A stretch of 27,625 nucleotides of DNA from the NCBI GenBank assembly GCA_022563275.1, contig JADFNR010000035.1:1-27625 (forward strand), read 5' to 3'. Below are positions 7,723 through 16,598 of this stretch, piece after piece; the stretch's first letter is position 1; every line of letters begins with the position of its first letter. The DNA comes from Chloroflexota bacterium (GTDB lineage: Bacteria > Chloroflexota > Dehalococcoidia > UBA3495). The position numbers were made by a program, and so were the translations under genes. The notes beneath the pieces are model-generated. The model was given only the letters and a program-made list of their open reading frames with translations, was not told where the DNA came from and made no database searches.

Positions 7723-7737
7723 GGGGCGCGGCGCCCC
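7723..7737 (+). terminator. Possible weak terminator hairpin after the SDR
   Basis: GGGGCG-CGG-CGCCCC forms a perfect 6-bp GC hairpin 65 nt after the SDR stop. No T-tract follows (AGTTAGGTG), so intrinsic termination is doubtful. Confidence 0.3.
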
Positions 7738-7758
7738 AGTTAGGTGTTCAATTGACCG

Positions 7759-7959
7759 ATGGCGACAAACGACCAATCAGAACTTGACCATGACGTGGCC
7801 GAGGTGCGGCGGCGGGTGGAGGCCCTGGCCAACGACATGCGCGGCCTGGGCATGGACCTGCGGATATCCGCCGAGGAATACGGGCCAGAGCGCGATTTCG
7901 ACGGGACCGTCACCCGGACCATAACTTTCAGTTTCAAGGTCGCCCAACAGGAAGACTGA
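7759..7959 (+). CDS. Hypothetical 66-residue protein
   Basis: I do not recognise this protein. It is 66 residues: an N-terminal charged helix (residues 8-35, with a heptad-like run of Val/Leu/Met) followed by a segment ending TVTRTITFSFKVAQQED that looks like alternating beta strands. It starts with ATG, but no clear ribosome-binding site is visible. Support comes from its fit between the SDR and the convergent MFS gene, the plausible secondary structure and the codon pattern. A same-length frame on the opposite strand is less convincing. It could be a non-coding coincidence. Confidence 0.45.
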   Translation: MATNDQSELDHDVAEVRRRVEALANDMRGLGMDLRISAEEYGPERDFDGTVTRTITFSFKVAQQED

Positions 7960-7994
7960 CTCTCCGGGCTCCCGATTATTCGGAGGGCCGGGGG

Positions 7995-9245
7995 TCAACG
8001 GCGCCCCAGAGCCATGGCTGTGGCCTCGGGCATGGCCCGCAACCGCAGCATGGCGGCCGTCCCCAAGGCCGGGCCAATAGCCAGCACGGCGAAGGCCGGT
8101 CCCCAACCAACGGCGTCGGCCATCACCGGCAGGAACCGGATGGGGGCGATGGTCAAAAGGAATCCGATCCCCGTTTGGAAGGCCAGGGCCGTCCCCCGGT
8201 AATCGTCGTCCGACAACTCGGTCAGCGCCGTGGAGAACTGGGCCGAGTCCGCCACGACGGACGCTCCCCAGACCATCGCCACGATGGCAATCACGATATT
8301 CCATTCCACGGGCAAGAATCCTATGTAAAGCGCGGTGCCGCCGCTGATGGCCATGGCCCAACTGGTCGCCGCGGTCCGGCCGATGCGCTCGGAGAAGACG
8401 CCGGCGGCGACGCAACCCAAGGCCCCGGCGATGAACACCAGGAATGTGACCAGGCTGGCCAGGTCCAGCGAGTCCCCGATCAGACTCTTGGTCCCGTAGA
8501 CCGTGGCCAAGAAGACTGGGACCCAGGCCCACATGGCGTAGAGTTCCCACATGTGGCCCAGATACCCGAACAGCACCAACCTGGTCGACTTCACCCTGAT
8601 CGTCTCCAGGATATAGCCGGGCTTGAAGTGTGTTGCCGGAACGTCCAACGGCCCGTCTCGCACCAGGCAGTAGACGATGGCCCCGGACAGAGCGGCCAGT
8701 CCCGCGCTCAGATAAAGGGTGATCTCCCATTGGGCCACGAAAATGGAACGGAGCAGGTGGGGAGAGCCGGAGCCCAGGGTCAACGCGCCGATCATGACGC
8801 CGATGGCGATGCCGCGCCCCGACAGGAACCAACCTGAGATTATCTTCATCCCCGGCGGGTAAACGCCTCCCAGGAACACCCCGCTCAAGACCCGGAGCAC
8901 CAGGGCGGTGGCGAATCCTCCCGGCATGAACACCAGCGCCGCGTTAAACACTCCGGCCAACACGGCACTCACGGCGAAGACCTTGCGGGTGTTGACCACG
9001 TCAGCCACGTTGGTGAAGGCGATCAGCATCGTGCCGATGACAAAGCCGACCTGAACGGCGATGGTCAGCCAGGCGATGTCGCCGGTGGAGAACCCCTTCT
9101 CGGCTTCCAGAGCGGGGGCGATGGCGTTGGTGCTGAACCAGACGGTCATGCTCAACACCATGGCCACCGACAAGAAGGCCAACATGCGCCAGCGCTGGGG
9201 ATGCTCGGGGGCGATGTTCTCCGATGGCGTCTGGCCCGGGGTCAT
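7995..9245 (-). CDS. MFS transporter (NarK/cyanate-permease-like)
   Basis: A 416-residue inner-membrane carrier with 12 hydrophobic segments. After a hydrophilic tail of about 20 residues, helix 1 runs LAFLSVAMVLSMTVWFSTNA, and FLGGVYPPGMKIISGWF is the conserved helix 4-5 region. This style is common in MFS proteins annotated as nitrate/nitrite or cyanate-like permeases, but the NarK nitrate signature is not evident, so the substrate is unknown. The ATG is not preceded by a clear ribosome-binding site. It lies 58 nt downstream of the MetE-like methyltransferase on the same strand and is probably co-transcribed, which suggests import of that enzyme's substrate or export of its product. It ends 35 nt from the convergent small ORF. 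Confidence 0.85.
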   Translation of the reverse strand: MTPGQTPSENIAPEHPQRWRMLAFLSVAMVLSMTVWFSTNAIAPALEAEKGFSTGDIAWLTIAVQVGFVIGTMLIAFTNVADVVNTRKVFAVSAVLAGVFNAALVFMPGGFATALVLRVLSGVFLGGVYPPGMKIISGWFLSGRGIAIGVMIGALTLGSGSPHLLRSIFVAQWEITLYLSAGLAALSGAIVYCLVRDGPLDVPATHFKPGYILETIRVKSTRLVLFGYLGHMWELYAMWAWVPVFLATVYGTKSLIGDSLDLASLVTFLVFIAGALGCVAAGVFSERIGRTAATSWAMAISGGTALYIGFLPVEWNIVIAIVAMVWGASVVADSAQFSTALTELSDDDYRGTALAFQTGIGFLLTIAPIRFLPVMADAVGWGPAFAVLAIGPALGTAAMLRLRAMPEATAMALGRR

Positions 9246-9303
9246 TGGGTTTTCACTGGATTCTTTTCACGGGATTCAGCGGCGCTGGGGAGCCGGCCCA
9301 TTC

Positions 9304-10449
9304 TTACCAGAGTTCCTGGCTGGCCAGCCTCGCGCCCTCCACCATGGACTCCAGCTTGGCCCAGGCGATGCGCGATTCCACCCGCCGTCCCCAGGCAGAG
9401 GTCCCGAAGCCGCAATCGCTGCCCACCATCATGTTTTCCTTGCCGACCACTCCAGCATAACGGACGATGCGTTCGGCGATCAGTTCAGGGTGTTCGATGA
9501 AGTTGGTGGTCGTATCCAGCACTCCGGGGATGATTATCTTGCCATCCGGGAGTTTCACGTCTTGCCATACCTTCCACTCGTGGGCGTGGCGGGGGTTGGC
9601 GCCCTCGAATGAGATGGCCCCCACCGGCACCTTCAAGACGATGTTGATGATCTCTTTCAGCGGCACGTCGTAGTGGTGGGGCCCCTCGGTGTTTCCCCAG
9701 CAAAGGTGCAGCCGCATCCGGTCTGGCGAGATTCCGGCCAGGGCGTATCGCAACACTTCTACGTGCATCTCAACTATTTTGATGAACTCTTCCTGGCTGA
9801 GGTGCGAGAATTGGGTGATCCTGGTCATGGCCAGGTCGGGACAGTCGATCTGGAGCAGCAGGCCGGATTCGACGATGGCTTTGTAGTCGTCCTTCATCAC
9901 CTCGGCCAGAGCATACAGGTAGGCCTCGTCCGAAGGGTAGTGCTCGTTGTGCAGGAAGTTGGCGATGACGCCGGGCGAGGCGGCGGTCATGAAAACCTCT
10001 TCTGATTCCACGCCGGCGGTGGCGGCCTGGAGCCGTTGGATATCCCGCCGCACGGCGTCTTGGTCCTTCCAGGCGATTGGCCCGGTACAGGCCGGCCAGG
10101 GGATGGTGGCCGAAGAGGATACCCCGCCCTGAGCGGCGAATTCGGGAAAGTCCAAGAGGTCGAGCCGCGGGCGGGCCCGGAGGACCTGCTCACCATCGAA
10201 GCCGGTCAACCGGTCCTTCACGTAGGTGGCATATTGGACCCGCCCCTGTTCTCCGTCATTGATCACATCGATGCCGATGGCCGCCTGTTTGGCCACTACG
10301 TCGGCCACTCCGTCTTTCACGCCCGCTAGAAACTCTTCTTCTTCGCCACCCTTGGGATCCAGCCTGGAGCGCAGCAATTCCTGCAATTCGGGCGAACGGG
10401 GCAGGCTGCCGGTGTGGGTGGTAAGAATCCGGGTCTCGCTTCGTCTCAT
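9304..10449 (-). CDS. MetE-C-like cobalamin-independent methyltransferase family protein
   Basis: A 381-residue soluble TIM-barrel protein of the UROD/MetE-C superfamily, lacking the long N-terminal half of true MetE. Zinc ligands are visible in family order: H248 and C250 in LHLCWGN, E282 in FEGANP and C346 in GSDCGFG. TTHTGSLPRS at the N-terminus and IDVINDGEQGR are also characteristic. Proteins of this size include methionine-synthase-II-like enzymes and epoxyalkane:coenzyme M transferase relatives, all activating a thiol through zinc. Which thiol and which alkyl donor act here is not determinable. AAGGAG lies 12 nt before the ATG, and a TACAAT -10-like hexamer lies at 10497-10502 on the minus strand without a matching -35. 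It is followed by an MFS carrier. Confidence 0.85.
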   Translation of the reverse strand: MRRSETRILTTHTGSLPRSPELQELLRSRLDPKGGEEEEFLAGVKDGVADVVAKQAAIGIDVINDGEQGRVQYATYVKDRLTGFDGEQVLRARPRLDLLDFPEFAAQGGVSSSATIPWPACTGPIAWKDQDAVRRDIQRLQAATAGVESEEVFMTAASPGVIANFLHNEHYPSDEAYLYALAEVMKDDYKAIVESGLLLQIDCPDLAMTRITQFSHLSQEEFIKIVEMHVEVLRYALAGISPDRMRLHLCWGNTEGPHHYDVPLKEIINIVLKVPVGAISFEGANPRHAHEWKVWQDVKLPDGKIIIPGVLDTTTNFIEHPELIAERIVRYAGVVGKENMMVGSDCGFGTSAWGRRVESRIAWAKLESMVEGARLASQELW

Positions 10450-10638
10450 CGTGGATTCGCGCTCCTTGATCGTGCCTAACAGAGAAAGTGCAAAGGATTG
10501 TACACGGTCTCCGTGGGAAGCGCACGCAGACCCGTACAGAGGGCCAGGATGCCGCCAGACGGAGCGATGAAATGAAGGAGAGGGCTGTGACCGGAGGGCG
10601 TCAGAGGCCGCGCCGGCGGCTTGGAAAGCCCCGGGCGC

Positions 10639-13600
10639 CTAGTTCGAAGTCTGTGCCACCGGGATGGTGAAGAAGAAGGTGCTGCCCTTCCCCAGTTGGC
10701 TCTCCACCCAGATTTCCCCGCCCAGGTGCGCCACTATCTCCTTGCTGATGGCCAGCCCCAACCCGGTCCCCTGGGGCCGGTCGGAAAGTGTGGTACCTAC
10801 CTGCTGGAAGCGGTTGAATATATTGTCGAGTTCAGTCGCGGGAATGCCCACGCCATTGTCGGAAACGCTGACCTCCGCCATTTTCACACCGGTTTTTGGG
10901 TCGAGGTTGGGCAGCAAACGAGTCCGCACGCAAATCAGCCCGCCGCTGGGTGTGAACTTGATGGCGTTGCTCAACAGATTCGTGAGCACCTGGACCAACT
11001 TATCGGTGTCGGATTCGAACGGCGGCAGGCCGTCGGCGGAACCTATCTTTACCGTGACATTCTTCTGCACGGTGAGGGCGTGGGTGCTGTCTACGGCAGT
11101 TCCGATAACGCTGACCAGGTCCGCCTGGGACATGTGCCATCTCATCTGGCCCGAATCGAGTCGGGCCAGGTCCAGCACGTCGTTGATCAGCCTGGTGAGC
11201 CGGTCGCTTTCGCTGTCGATGATGCCCAGAAATTCCGCTTGAGTAGCCGGGTCCTCGTCTGGGTAATTCAGGAGGATCTCAGCGGCGCCTTTGATCGATG
11301 TCAACGGGGTGCGCAGTTCGTGGGAGACAGTGGAGATAAACTCGTCTTTCAATCGTTCCACTTCCTTCGCCGCAGTGATGTCTCTCCCATAGATGTTGAC
11401 GTAGCCGGCGTCTGGCACTGGAACTAGAGAGTATGAAATGATGCGTGTACCGTAGTCAATTTCGGCTTCCTTGGGCGTGTCGTTGGCCAACGCTTCTTCG
11501 GCCAATTCCCGCCAGGATTCCAAGGTGGAGTCGCCGGCTTCGAGGTCACGGCCCGTCAAGAGCTTGGAGGCTGCATCATTGGCGTAAATGACCATTCCGC
11601 CGGCGGATATGCGGGCGACGGGGTTGGGATCTTCCGAAGGGAATTTTGCCAGGTCTTTGATTTCCGCGTCGGCGACCACCTGTCGAAGATAAAGGCTTGC
11701 GTTGGCGATGGCCCCGGCGATCTGGGCGCCGACCAATTCCGCTACTCGCGCATCGTTTTCGTTATAGGCGTTGGCCTCGAACGACTGAATACGCATCACC
11801 GCTACAACCTCCCCTTGGGAGAGGAGAGGAACAAGCATGAAAGACTTGATGCCTGCCTGGTAGGCGGCGGCCATGGGAGGGAACAGGTCGGCCAATTCTT
11901 GTTCGCTCTGGGGCAGGATAAGCTGAGTGACCTTGGTGCTGGCCGCGAGGCCGCTGGAAGAACCCGACAACTGGAACACTCGACCGGTCGGTATCTCCGG
12001 TATGTAGATTCCGGTGATGAAGGTGCTGGTGGCGGTTCCGTTTTCCCGGTCGATCAAGTTGATTGTCAGCCGGTCGAAATCAACCAATTTCCCAACCTGG
12101 CTGCCGATCCTCTGGTACACCTCATCAATGTCCAATGAAGAGTTGACGATACGGCCGATCTCGGCCATCACCGCGTTCTCTTCCGCCAATTGCCTCTGTG
12201 CCTGGTGTGCTCGTTGGGTCTCTTCGTGGAGCATGGAGTTATCGAGGAGCACACCAAGGCCTTCGCCGATCGCGGCCAATAGATCGACCAATTCCGGACT
12301 GAAATGGTCTTTATCTTTGGAGATAACCGTAACCAAACCGACGGTACGTTCGCCGGCTTTGACCGGTAGGATGACCATGGACTGCATTCCCAGATCGAGA
12401 AGGGTTTGGGACGGCGCGGGTTGAGCGGCGTAATCGTCAATCACCACGATTCTGCCCTCGGCGAAGGCCAATGTGCTTATGGCCATTGCCTCGGTGAAAA
12501 CCGGAATGGGCGCGTATTCCGTCACCGCCGGTCCCGAGGCGGCCACCAGATGCAAACCCGGTTCTCCCTCTTTGGGCAGCCTGAGTGTCACCCAATCAGC
12601 GGCGGCTAGATCGGCCATTTTTCCCAGAGCCTCGGCAGCTTTGGCTTCGAAGTCGCCCATGGCGGAGAGAATCCGGGAAATCTCGTATAGGCCCGCCAAC
12701 TTTCGCTGGGCTCTTGACCGGTCGATAACTTCCTCTTCCAACTGTTGATTTGCCTTTGACAACTCTTGAGTGCGCTGTTCCACCAATAACCGGGTCTTGG
12801 ACTCCCGCTGCATCGCCAAGAGCAGGTAGGCAAGCACGATGATAGTCAGGCTCAACCCGGCCAACAGCGCGGACCAAGGTTGCCAGATGGTCAGCACAGA
12901 TGGTTGCGGCGCGATGATGGTTGCTTCCCAGATCCGCCCGCCTACGCTCAGGGAATCGGTGTAAGCCAAGGGCCCGGAATGGATGGCGCCGACGTCCAGT
13001 CCTTCCGGCGAAAGCAATAAGGCCTGGAAGCCCTCAGGCGCAGACCGGTCCAAGAGAATAAGAGTGTTATCCGCGGTCGACGGCGGCAGGCCCGCATTGC
13101 GCCAAGCGCTGCTCACCAGATCGTCTACCCGGAATACGCCGAGAACAAATCCGTCCAAGGCATCATTTCGCTGCGCAATCGTTGAGGTCGGAAAACCTTT
13201 CTGGTAGACCGGTATGAACACCAGGAAGCCATATTGGTTTTCGGTCTCCTGGACCAAGACGATGCGCTGGGTGGCCACGGGCTCCCCGCTGTCCCGGGCT
13301 TCTCTCAGGGCGGCATAACGGGAGGGATTCGATGCGAGGTCGAAGCCAAGGGCCGTATCATTTCTGGAATAAGGCTCAACGTAGGTCACCGGAAAATACT
13401 CAAGCCGCTCGGCGGCCGGGGCCAGGGCGCCGTCGGCCCGCCGCTCAGTTATCGCGAAATCGGTAAATCCCTCGGCTTGCATGGCCGCCTCGAAGCTGTC
13501 CCTTTCATCTTTCGTTACCTTCGGGATCCACTCCAACGCTTGGATTCCTGGATGAGCCGGATGTGCCATCAGTTGGTTCCGGGCGAAACTTCCGAATTCG

Positions 13601-13992
13601 CGGCGGGTGACTGACTCCGATGCGGAATAAAGGAAATGTAGAGAATGTAAAACCGTAACGTGGGAGTCTATCTCCGCCTGCAGGGCGGCCATCAGGTTTG
13701 CTGCTTTGAATTCAAAATCCTGCTGGTGCCGGCCGCGTTCGAACCCCAGTATTACGCTGAACGCCAAGATGGAAAGGGAGACACCAAGCGCCGCCATGGT
13801 GGCCACAAACATATAACGCCGCTTTTCTCTCACGGCCTGGGCAAGTGTGCCGCCGGGGAGGTTTCGGATGAATTGTCGAATGCTGATGCCCCCACCTAGT
13901 GGCCGGAGATTCCAAGGGACCGGAATATCAATTGGAGAGACGGGAGATTTTGGCGTGGACCGATCGATCAGCCAAAGGCTGGTTTCGAACAA
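10639..13992 (-). CDS. Membrane sensor histidine kinase (CHASE-GAF-GAF-PAS-HisKA-HATPase)
   Basis: A 1117-residue hybrid-less sensor kinase. Reading order: cytosolic N-tail; TM1 at about 61-84; extracytoplasmic CHASE-type ligand domain about 87-355 (GIQALEWIPKV, LGFDLASNPSRYAALREARD); TM2 about 374-394; short coiled coil about 397-435; GAF1 about 435-590; GAF2 about 605-770; PAS about 780-875; HisKA with FISTVSHELRTPL, phospho-acceptor H891; N-box LTNLLSNAIKF; G1 SDNGVGIP; and G2 GTGLGLAISKE. The start is TTG at 13992, 6 nt after the response regulator stop, suggesting translational coupling. An ATG at residue 61, at the first helix, is an alternative. The ligand of the CHASE domain is unknown. 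The partner is almost certainly the adjacent receiver protein. Confidence 0.93.
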   Translation of the reverse strand: MFETSLWLIDRSTPKSPVSPIDIPVPWNLRPLGGGISIRQFIRNLPGGTLAQAVREKRRYMFVATMAALGVSLSILAFSVILGFERGRHQQDFEFKAANLMAALQAEIDSHVTVLHSLHFLYSASESVTRREFGSFARNQLMAHPAHPGIQALEWIPKVTKDERDSFEAAMQAEGFTDFAITERRADGALAPAAERLEYFPVTYVEPYSRNDTALGFDLASNPSRYAALREARDSGEPVATQRIVLVQETENQYGFLVFIPVYQKGFPTSTIAQRNDALDGFVLGVFRVDDLVSSAWRNAGLPPSTADNTLILLDRSAPEGFQALLLSPEGLDVGAIHSGPLAYTDSLSVGGRIWEATIIAPQPSVLTIWQPWSALLAGLSLTIIVLAYLLLAMQRESKTRLLVEQRTQELSKANQQLEEEVIDRSRAQRKLAGLYEISRILSAMGDFEAKAAEALGKMADLAAADWVTLRLPKEGEPGLHLVAASGPAVTEYAPIPVFTEAMAISTLAFAEGRIVVIDDYAAQPAPSQTLLDLGMQSMVILPVKAGERTVGLVTVISKDKDHFSPELVDLLAAIGEGLGVLLDNSMLHEETQRAHQAQRQLAEENAVMAEIGRIVNSSLDIDEVYQRIGSQVGKLVDFDRLTINLIDRENGTATSTFITGIYIPEIPTGRVFQLSGSSSGLAASTKVTQLILPQSEQELADLFPPMAAAYQAGIKSFMLVPLLSQGEVVAVMRIQSFEANAYNENDARVAELVGAQIAGAIANASLYLRQVVADAEIKDLAKFPSEDPNPVARISAGGMVIYANDAASKLLTGRDLEAGDSTLESWRELAEEALANDTPKEAEIDYGTRIISYSLVPVPDAGYVNIYGRDITAAKEVERLKDEFISTVSHELRTPLTSIKGAAEILLNYPDEDPATQAEFLGIIDSESDRLTRLINDVLDLARLDSGQMRWHMSQADLVSVIGTAVDSTHALTVQKNVTVKIGSADGLPPFESDTDKLVQVLTNLLSNAIKFTPSGGLICVRTRLLPNLDPKTGVKMAEVSVSDNGVGIPATELDNIFNRFQQVGTTLSDRPQGTGLGLAISKEIVAHLGGEIWVESQLGKGSTFFFTIPVAQTSN

Positions 13993-13998
13993 GCCAGA

Positions 13999-14367
13999 TT
14001 AGCCAAGTAGTTCCTTCACCCTGGCCAGTATCTGAATCGGGCTGAAGGGCTTGCTGATGTACTCATCCGCGCCCTGAGATAGAGCAGTCTCCCGGTCACC
14101 TTCCTGGCCCTTTGCGGTCAACATCACCACATGGATGTCCCGTAATTCAGGGTCCGACTTAACTTCGCGGCAGACCTCGTACCCGCTCTTATTTGGCATC
14201 ATCACGTCCAAAATCAAGATGTCGGGTTTGGAGCTGCGGATCATCTTCATGGCTTGGTCCCCATCCTCCGCAATGGAAACGTCATAGCCTTCTTTATTGA
14301 AGACGAAGGATAATGCGCGTACGATGTTCGGCTCGTCATCGACGACCAATATCTTATTGCTCAGCAA
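13999..14367 (-). CDS. Single-domain response regulator (receiver only)
   Basis: A 122-residue CheY/Spo0F-type receiver with no output domain. The acidic pocket is D10-D11, the phosphorylation site is D54 in LILDVMMP, the switch Thr is T84 (VVMLTAKG) and the conserved Lys is K106 (YISKPFSP). The start appears to be TTG at 14367 with GGGGAG about 11 nt upstream; no in-frame ATG gives a complete first beta strand. It is co-transcribed ahead of the sensor kinase. Because it lacks DNA binding, the signal must pass on by protein contact or a further phosphotransfer to a partner outside this window. Confidence 0.92.
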   Translation of the reverse strand: MLSNKILVVDDEPNIVRALSFVFNKEGYDVSIAEDGDQAMKMIRSSKPDILILDVMMPNKSGYEVCREVKSDPELRDIHVVMLTAKGQEGDRETALSQGADEYISKPFSPIQILARVKELLG

Positions 14368-14510
14368 AGTTCACCATCTCCCCGGTTGTGCACCGGGTCC
14401 TATTTTTGAGCATTAGCTGGTACGATCTTCCGGATTCCCACAGCCAAGGGCCGCCGGATTATCCTCGTACTGGTAAGGCCCAAAATACTCTATTGCCAGA
14501 TTACCGGGGC

Positions 14511-14529
14511 CACCGGAGACCATCCGGTG
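14511..14529. other. Perfect 7-bp hairpin upstream of the two-component genes
   Basis: CACCGGA and TCCGGTG are perfect inverted arms around a 5-nt loop, in the 279-nt spacer between the cobJ end and the response regulator start. On the plus strand AATTTTG follows, but no plus-strand gene ends here. On the minus strand GC-rich sequence follows, so it is not a normal terminator for cobJ. It may be an operator or an mRNA 3'-end stem. Confidence 0.4.
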
Positions 14530-14612
14530 AATTTTGTGTGAGTATCGTTAGGGAATTGAAAGAACGAGGAGTGGAATACAGGGAGGGACCGTGGCTGCAC
14601 AGATGATGAGGC

Positions 14613-14632
14613 GGAAGTCGAGGGAAGTCGAG
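14613..14632. repeat. Short tandem duplication downstream of cobJ
   Basis: The 10-mer GGAAGTCGAG occurs twice back to back, 15 nt beyond the cobJ stop on the non-coding side. A simple slippage product with no evident function. Confidence 0.6.
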
Positions 14633-14646
14633 GATAGAAGGATGGA

Positions 14647-15447
14647 CTAATTCGCTTTGGTTTTTTCTTCGTAACCTCTGGGGGTAATCACTCTTCCTCC
14701 GTGGAGGTAGGTGCTGGAATTTCCTATTACTACTATGGTGACCATATCCACAGACTCGGCCTCTTTTTCCAGGTCCTGAAGGGTTGTGATCTTCACACGC
14801 TGGCCGGGCCGAAAGGCGTCGCGAACGATGCCCACCGGGGTGTCTCCGGGCCGGTGTTTCAGCAGGATCTCCCTGGCTTCCAGAAGTTGGCTCTGCCGCC
14901 GCTGGCTGCGCGGGTTATAAAGCGCAACTACGAAATCGCCCTGACCCGCGGCCTCCAACCGGCCACGGATCTTTTCCCAGGGCGTGAGCAGGTCGCTGAG
15001 ACTGATGGCGCAGAAATCCTGCATCAGCGGCGACCCCAGCACCGCCGCCGCCGCCTGCATGGCCGACACGCCGGGCACCGTCTCCACCGCCGGGTTCACG
15101 CCGTCCCAGTTCCGGTCGGTCAGCACCCGGAAGACCGGGCCGGACATGCCATAGATACCGGCGTCTCCGGAGGAGACCACGGCTACTGTCTTTCCAGCGT
15201 AGGCCAGGTCCACCGCCGCCGCCGCCCGCTCCAACTCCTGGCCCAACTCCATGGAGACCACCTCTTTGCCGGCCGTCAACTGCTGTATCTGCTTGATGTA
15301 GCCCCGGAAGCCGACGATGACATCGCTTTCGGCCAGGACCTGAGAAGCGGCGGGAGTCATGTATTGGGCGTCTCCGGGGCCCAGGCCAACCAGATGTATC
15401 TTTCCGGTTTTTCGGTTTGTTCCGCTTGTTCCCGGTGCGGTGGTCAT
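14647..15447 (-). CDS. cobJ: Precorrin-3B / cobalt-factor III C17-methyltransferase
   Basis: A 266-residue cytosolic SAM-dependent tetrapyrrole methylase of the CobJ/CbiH group, which methylates C17 and drives ring contraction. Family marks: IHLVGLGPGDAQYMTPAA (SAM/substrate loop), IVGFRGYIKQI, VVSSGDAGIYGMSG, ETVPGVSAMQAAAAVLGSPL and VALYNPRS. There is no extra ferredoxin-like C-terminal domain as in long CbiH forms. With CbiD, CbiG and CbiX alongside, the substrate is expected to be the cobalt-containing factor (CbiH role). The ATG shares a base with the cbiG stop (TGATG) and GGAG lies about 9 nt upstream. It is the last recognisable gene of the operon. Confidence 0.95.
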   Translation of the reverse strand: MTTAPGTSGTNRKTGKIHLVGLGPGDAQYMTPAASQVLAESDVIVGFRGYIKQIQQLTAGKEVVSMELGQELERAAAAVDLAYAGKTVAVVSSGDAGIYGMSGPVFRVLTDRNWDGVNPAVETVPGVSAMQAAAAVLGSPLMQDFCAISLSDLLTPWEKIRGRLEAAGQGDFVVALYNPRSQRRQSQLLEAREILLKHRPGDTPVGIVRDAFRPGQRVKITTLQDLEKEAESVDMVTIVVIGNSSTYLHGGRVITPRGYEEKTKAN

Positions 15448-16598
15448 CAGCTTGCGCTCCCAGCGGCGTCAAAATTTCTACGGGCGATGGCGATGGTCGC
15501 CCGCGCGGTCTTTTTCCTGGTCACCAATAGTTCGCCGGCCCCGGCGGTCAGAAGCGCGGCCGGCTCGGCCACCCCCCAAACACCGACCAGTCCGTGGGCC
15601 CGCTCCGACTTGGAGGTAACCGCGCCCGGACTGGTCTCAAACACTTCGTTCAGTTCTTCGGCCTGGAAGAAGGACAGGGGCACTCCGTGACGTTCGGCCA
15701 GTTGCTCCAGCCCAGGTTCGCCCCGTTTTATCTCGGCTGTGGCGATACCGGCGAGGCATTCCAGAGACAAGCCGTTCTCTTGAAAGGTCTCGGCCAGCAG
15801 CGATTCCAATTCTTCCACCGGGACGCCCCGGCGGCAGCCCATGCCAACCACCAGGCTCCGGGGCCGGTAGACCACGGTGATCTTGTCCGCCAGCAGCGTG
15901 TCTAGGGCGCCGGTTGTGTCGGTGATGATCAGCGCCGCGTTACAGGCCGAAGCGGCCAGGTCGTCCAGAGCTGGATAGACCGTGATGTTCTCTGGCAGCG
16001 GCGTTTCGTGGGGCCACCAGCCGGGTTCCCCAGCCCCCTGCCAGATACCCACCGGCTGGCCATTGATCACTGCGGCGCTGGCGCGGGTGAGAGCAGTTGA
16101 ATCAGCGATCACCCGCCAGCCGAACTCTCGGCCCAACAGGTCCACGGCCAGCGTGCCCGTGGCGTGGGAGGCCGATGTTATCACTGCCTTGGCCCCAAGA
16201 TGCCGGGCCACTTCCTGGGCCAGCTGGTCGGCCCCGCCCACGTGTCCCGAGATCAGGCTCACACAGAAGGCGCCCGCGTCGTCGACGCAGACCACCGCCG
16301 GGTCAACCTGCTTGCTCTCCAACAATGGCGCCAATAGCCGGATGGTGGCCCCGGCGGAAAGGAAAAGCACCAGACTGGAGTACTCGGCGAAGGCCCGTTC
16401 CACCACCGGTCTCAGCGGCAGATCGAAGGATTCGACGGTGTCGCCATCTTCGCCGGCATCTTCACGAAAGCGGCGGTCTAAGAACAGCGTGTATTCGCGG
16501 TCAAACGCCCCGGCCAGCGTACGAGCCATCCTGGCCCCGTTGCGGGTGAGGGCGATGATGGCCGTCCTATCGGGGGTGTTACCCTTTTCCGTTGCCAC
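15447..16598 (-). CDS. cbiG: Cobalt-precorrin-5A hydrolase
   Basis: A 383-residue cytosolic CbiG, which opens the delta-lactone of cobalt-precorrin-5A and releases acetaldehyde, a step specific to the cobalt-early pathway. Seen are LFLSAGATIRLLAPLL, VCVDDAGAFCVSLISGHVGGADQLA (central domain) and VVGMGCRRGVP followed by IATAEIKRGEPGL (C-terminal domain). The GTG at 16598 is chosen, overlapping cobM by 20 nt. The frame is open to an ATG at 16697, but that would overlap cobM by 119 nt and add a Pro-rich tail with no family counterpart. The next ATG downstream would remove the first strand. Confidence 0.92.
   Translation of the reverse strand: MATEKGNTPDRTAIIALTRNGARMARTLAGAFDREYTLFLDRRFREDAGEDGDTVESFDLPLRPVVERAFAEYSSLVLFLSAGATIRLLAPLLESKQVDPAVVCVDDAGAFCVSLISGHVGGADQLAQEVARHLGAKAVITSASHATGTLAVDLLGREFGWRVIADSTALTRASAAVINGQPVGIWQGAGEPGWWPHETPLPENITVYPALDDLAASACNAALIITDTTGALDTLLADKITVVYRPRSLVVGMGCRRGVPVEELESLLAETFQENGLSLECLAGIATAEIKRGEPGLEQLAERHGVPLSFFQAEELNEVFETSPGAVTSKSERAHGLVGVWGVAEPAALLTAGAGELLVTRKKTARATIAIARRNFDAAGSAS

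Noticed and set aside
7960..7994. Bidirectional terminator between the small ORF and the MFS gene
   Set aside because: An imperfect stem around CCGA-TTAT-TCGG exists, but it has bulges and no T-tract on either strand.
14511..14529. Intrinsic terminator of the cobalamin operon
   Set aside because: The 7-bp stem is perfect, but GC-rich sequence follows it on the minus strand, and the T-rich side faces the strand with no gene.
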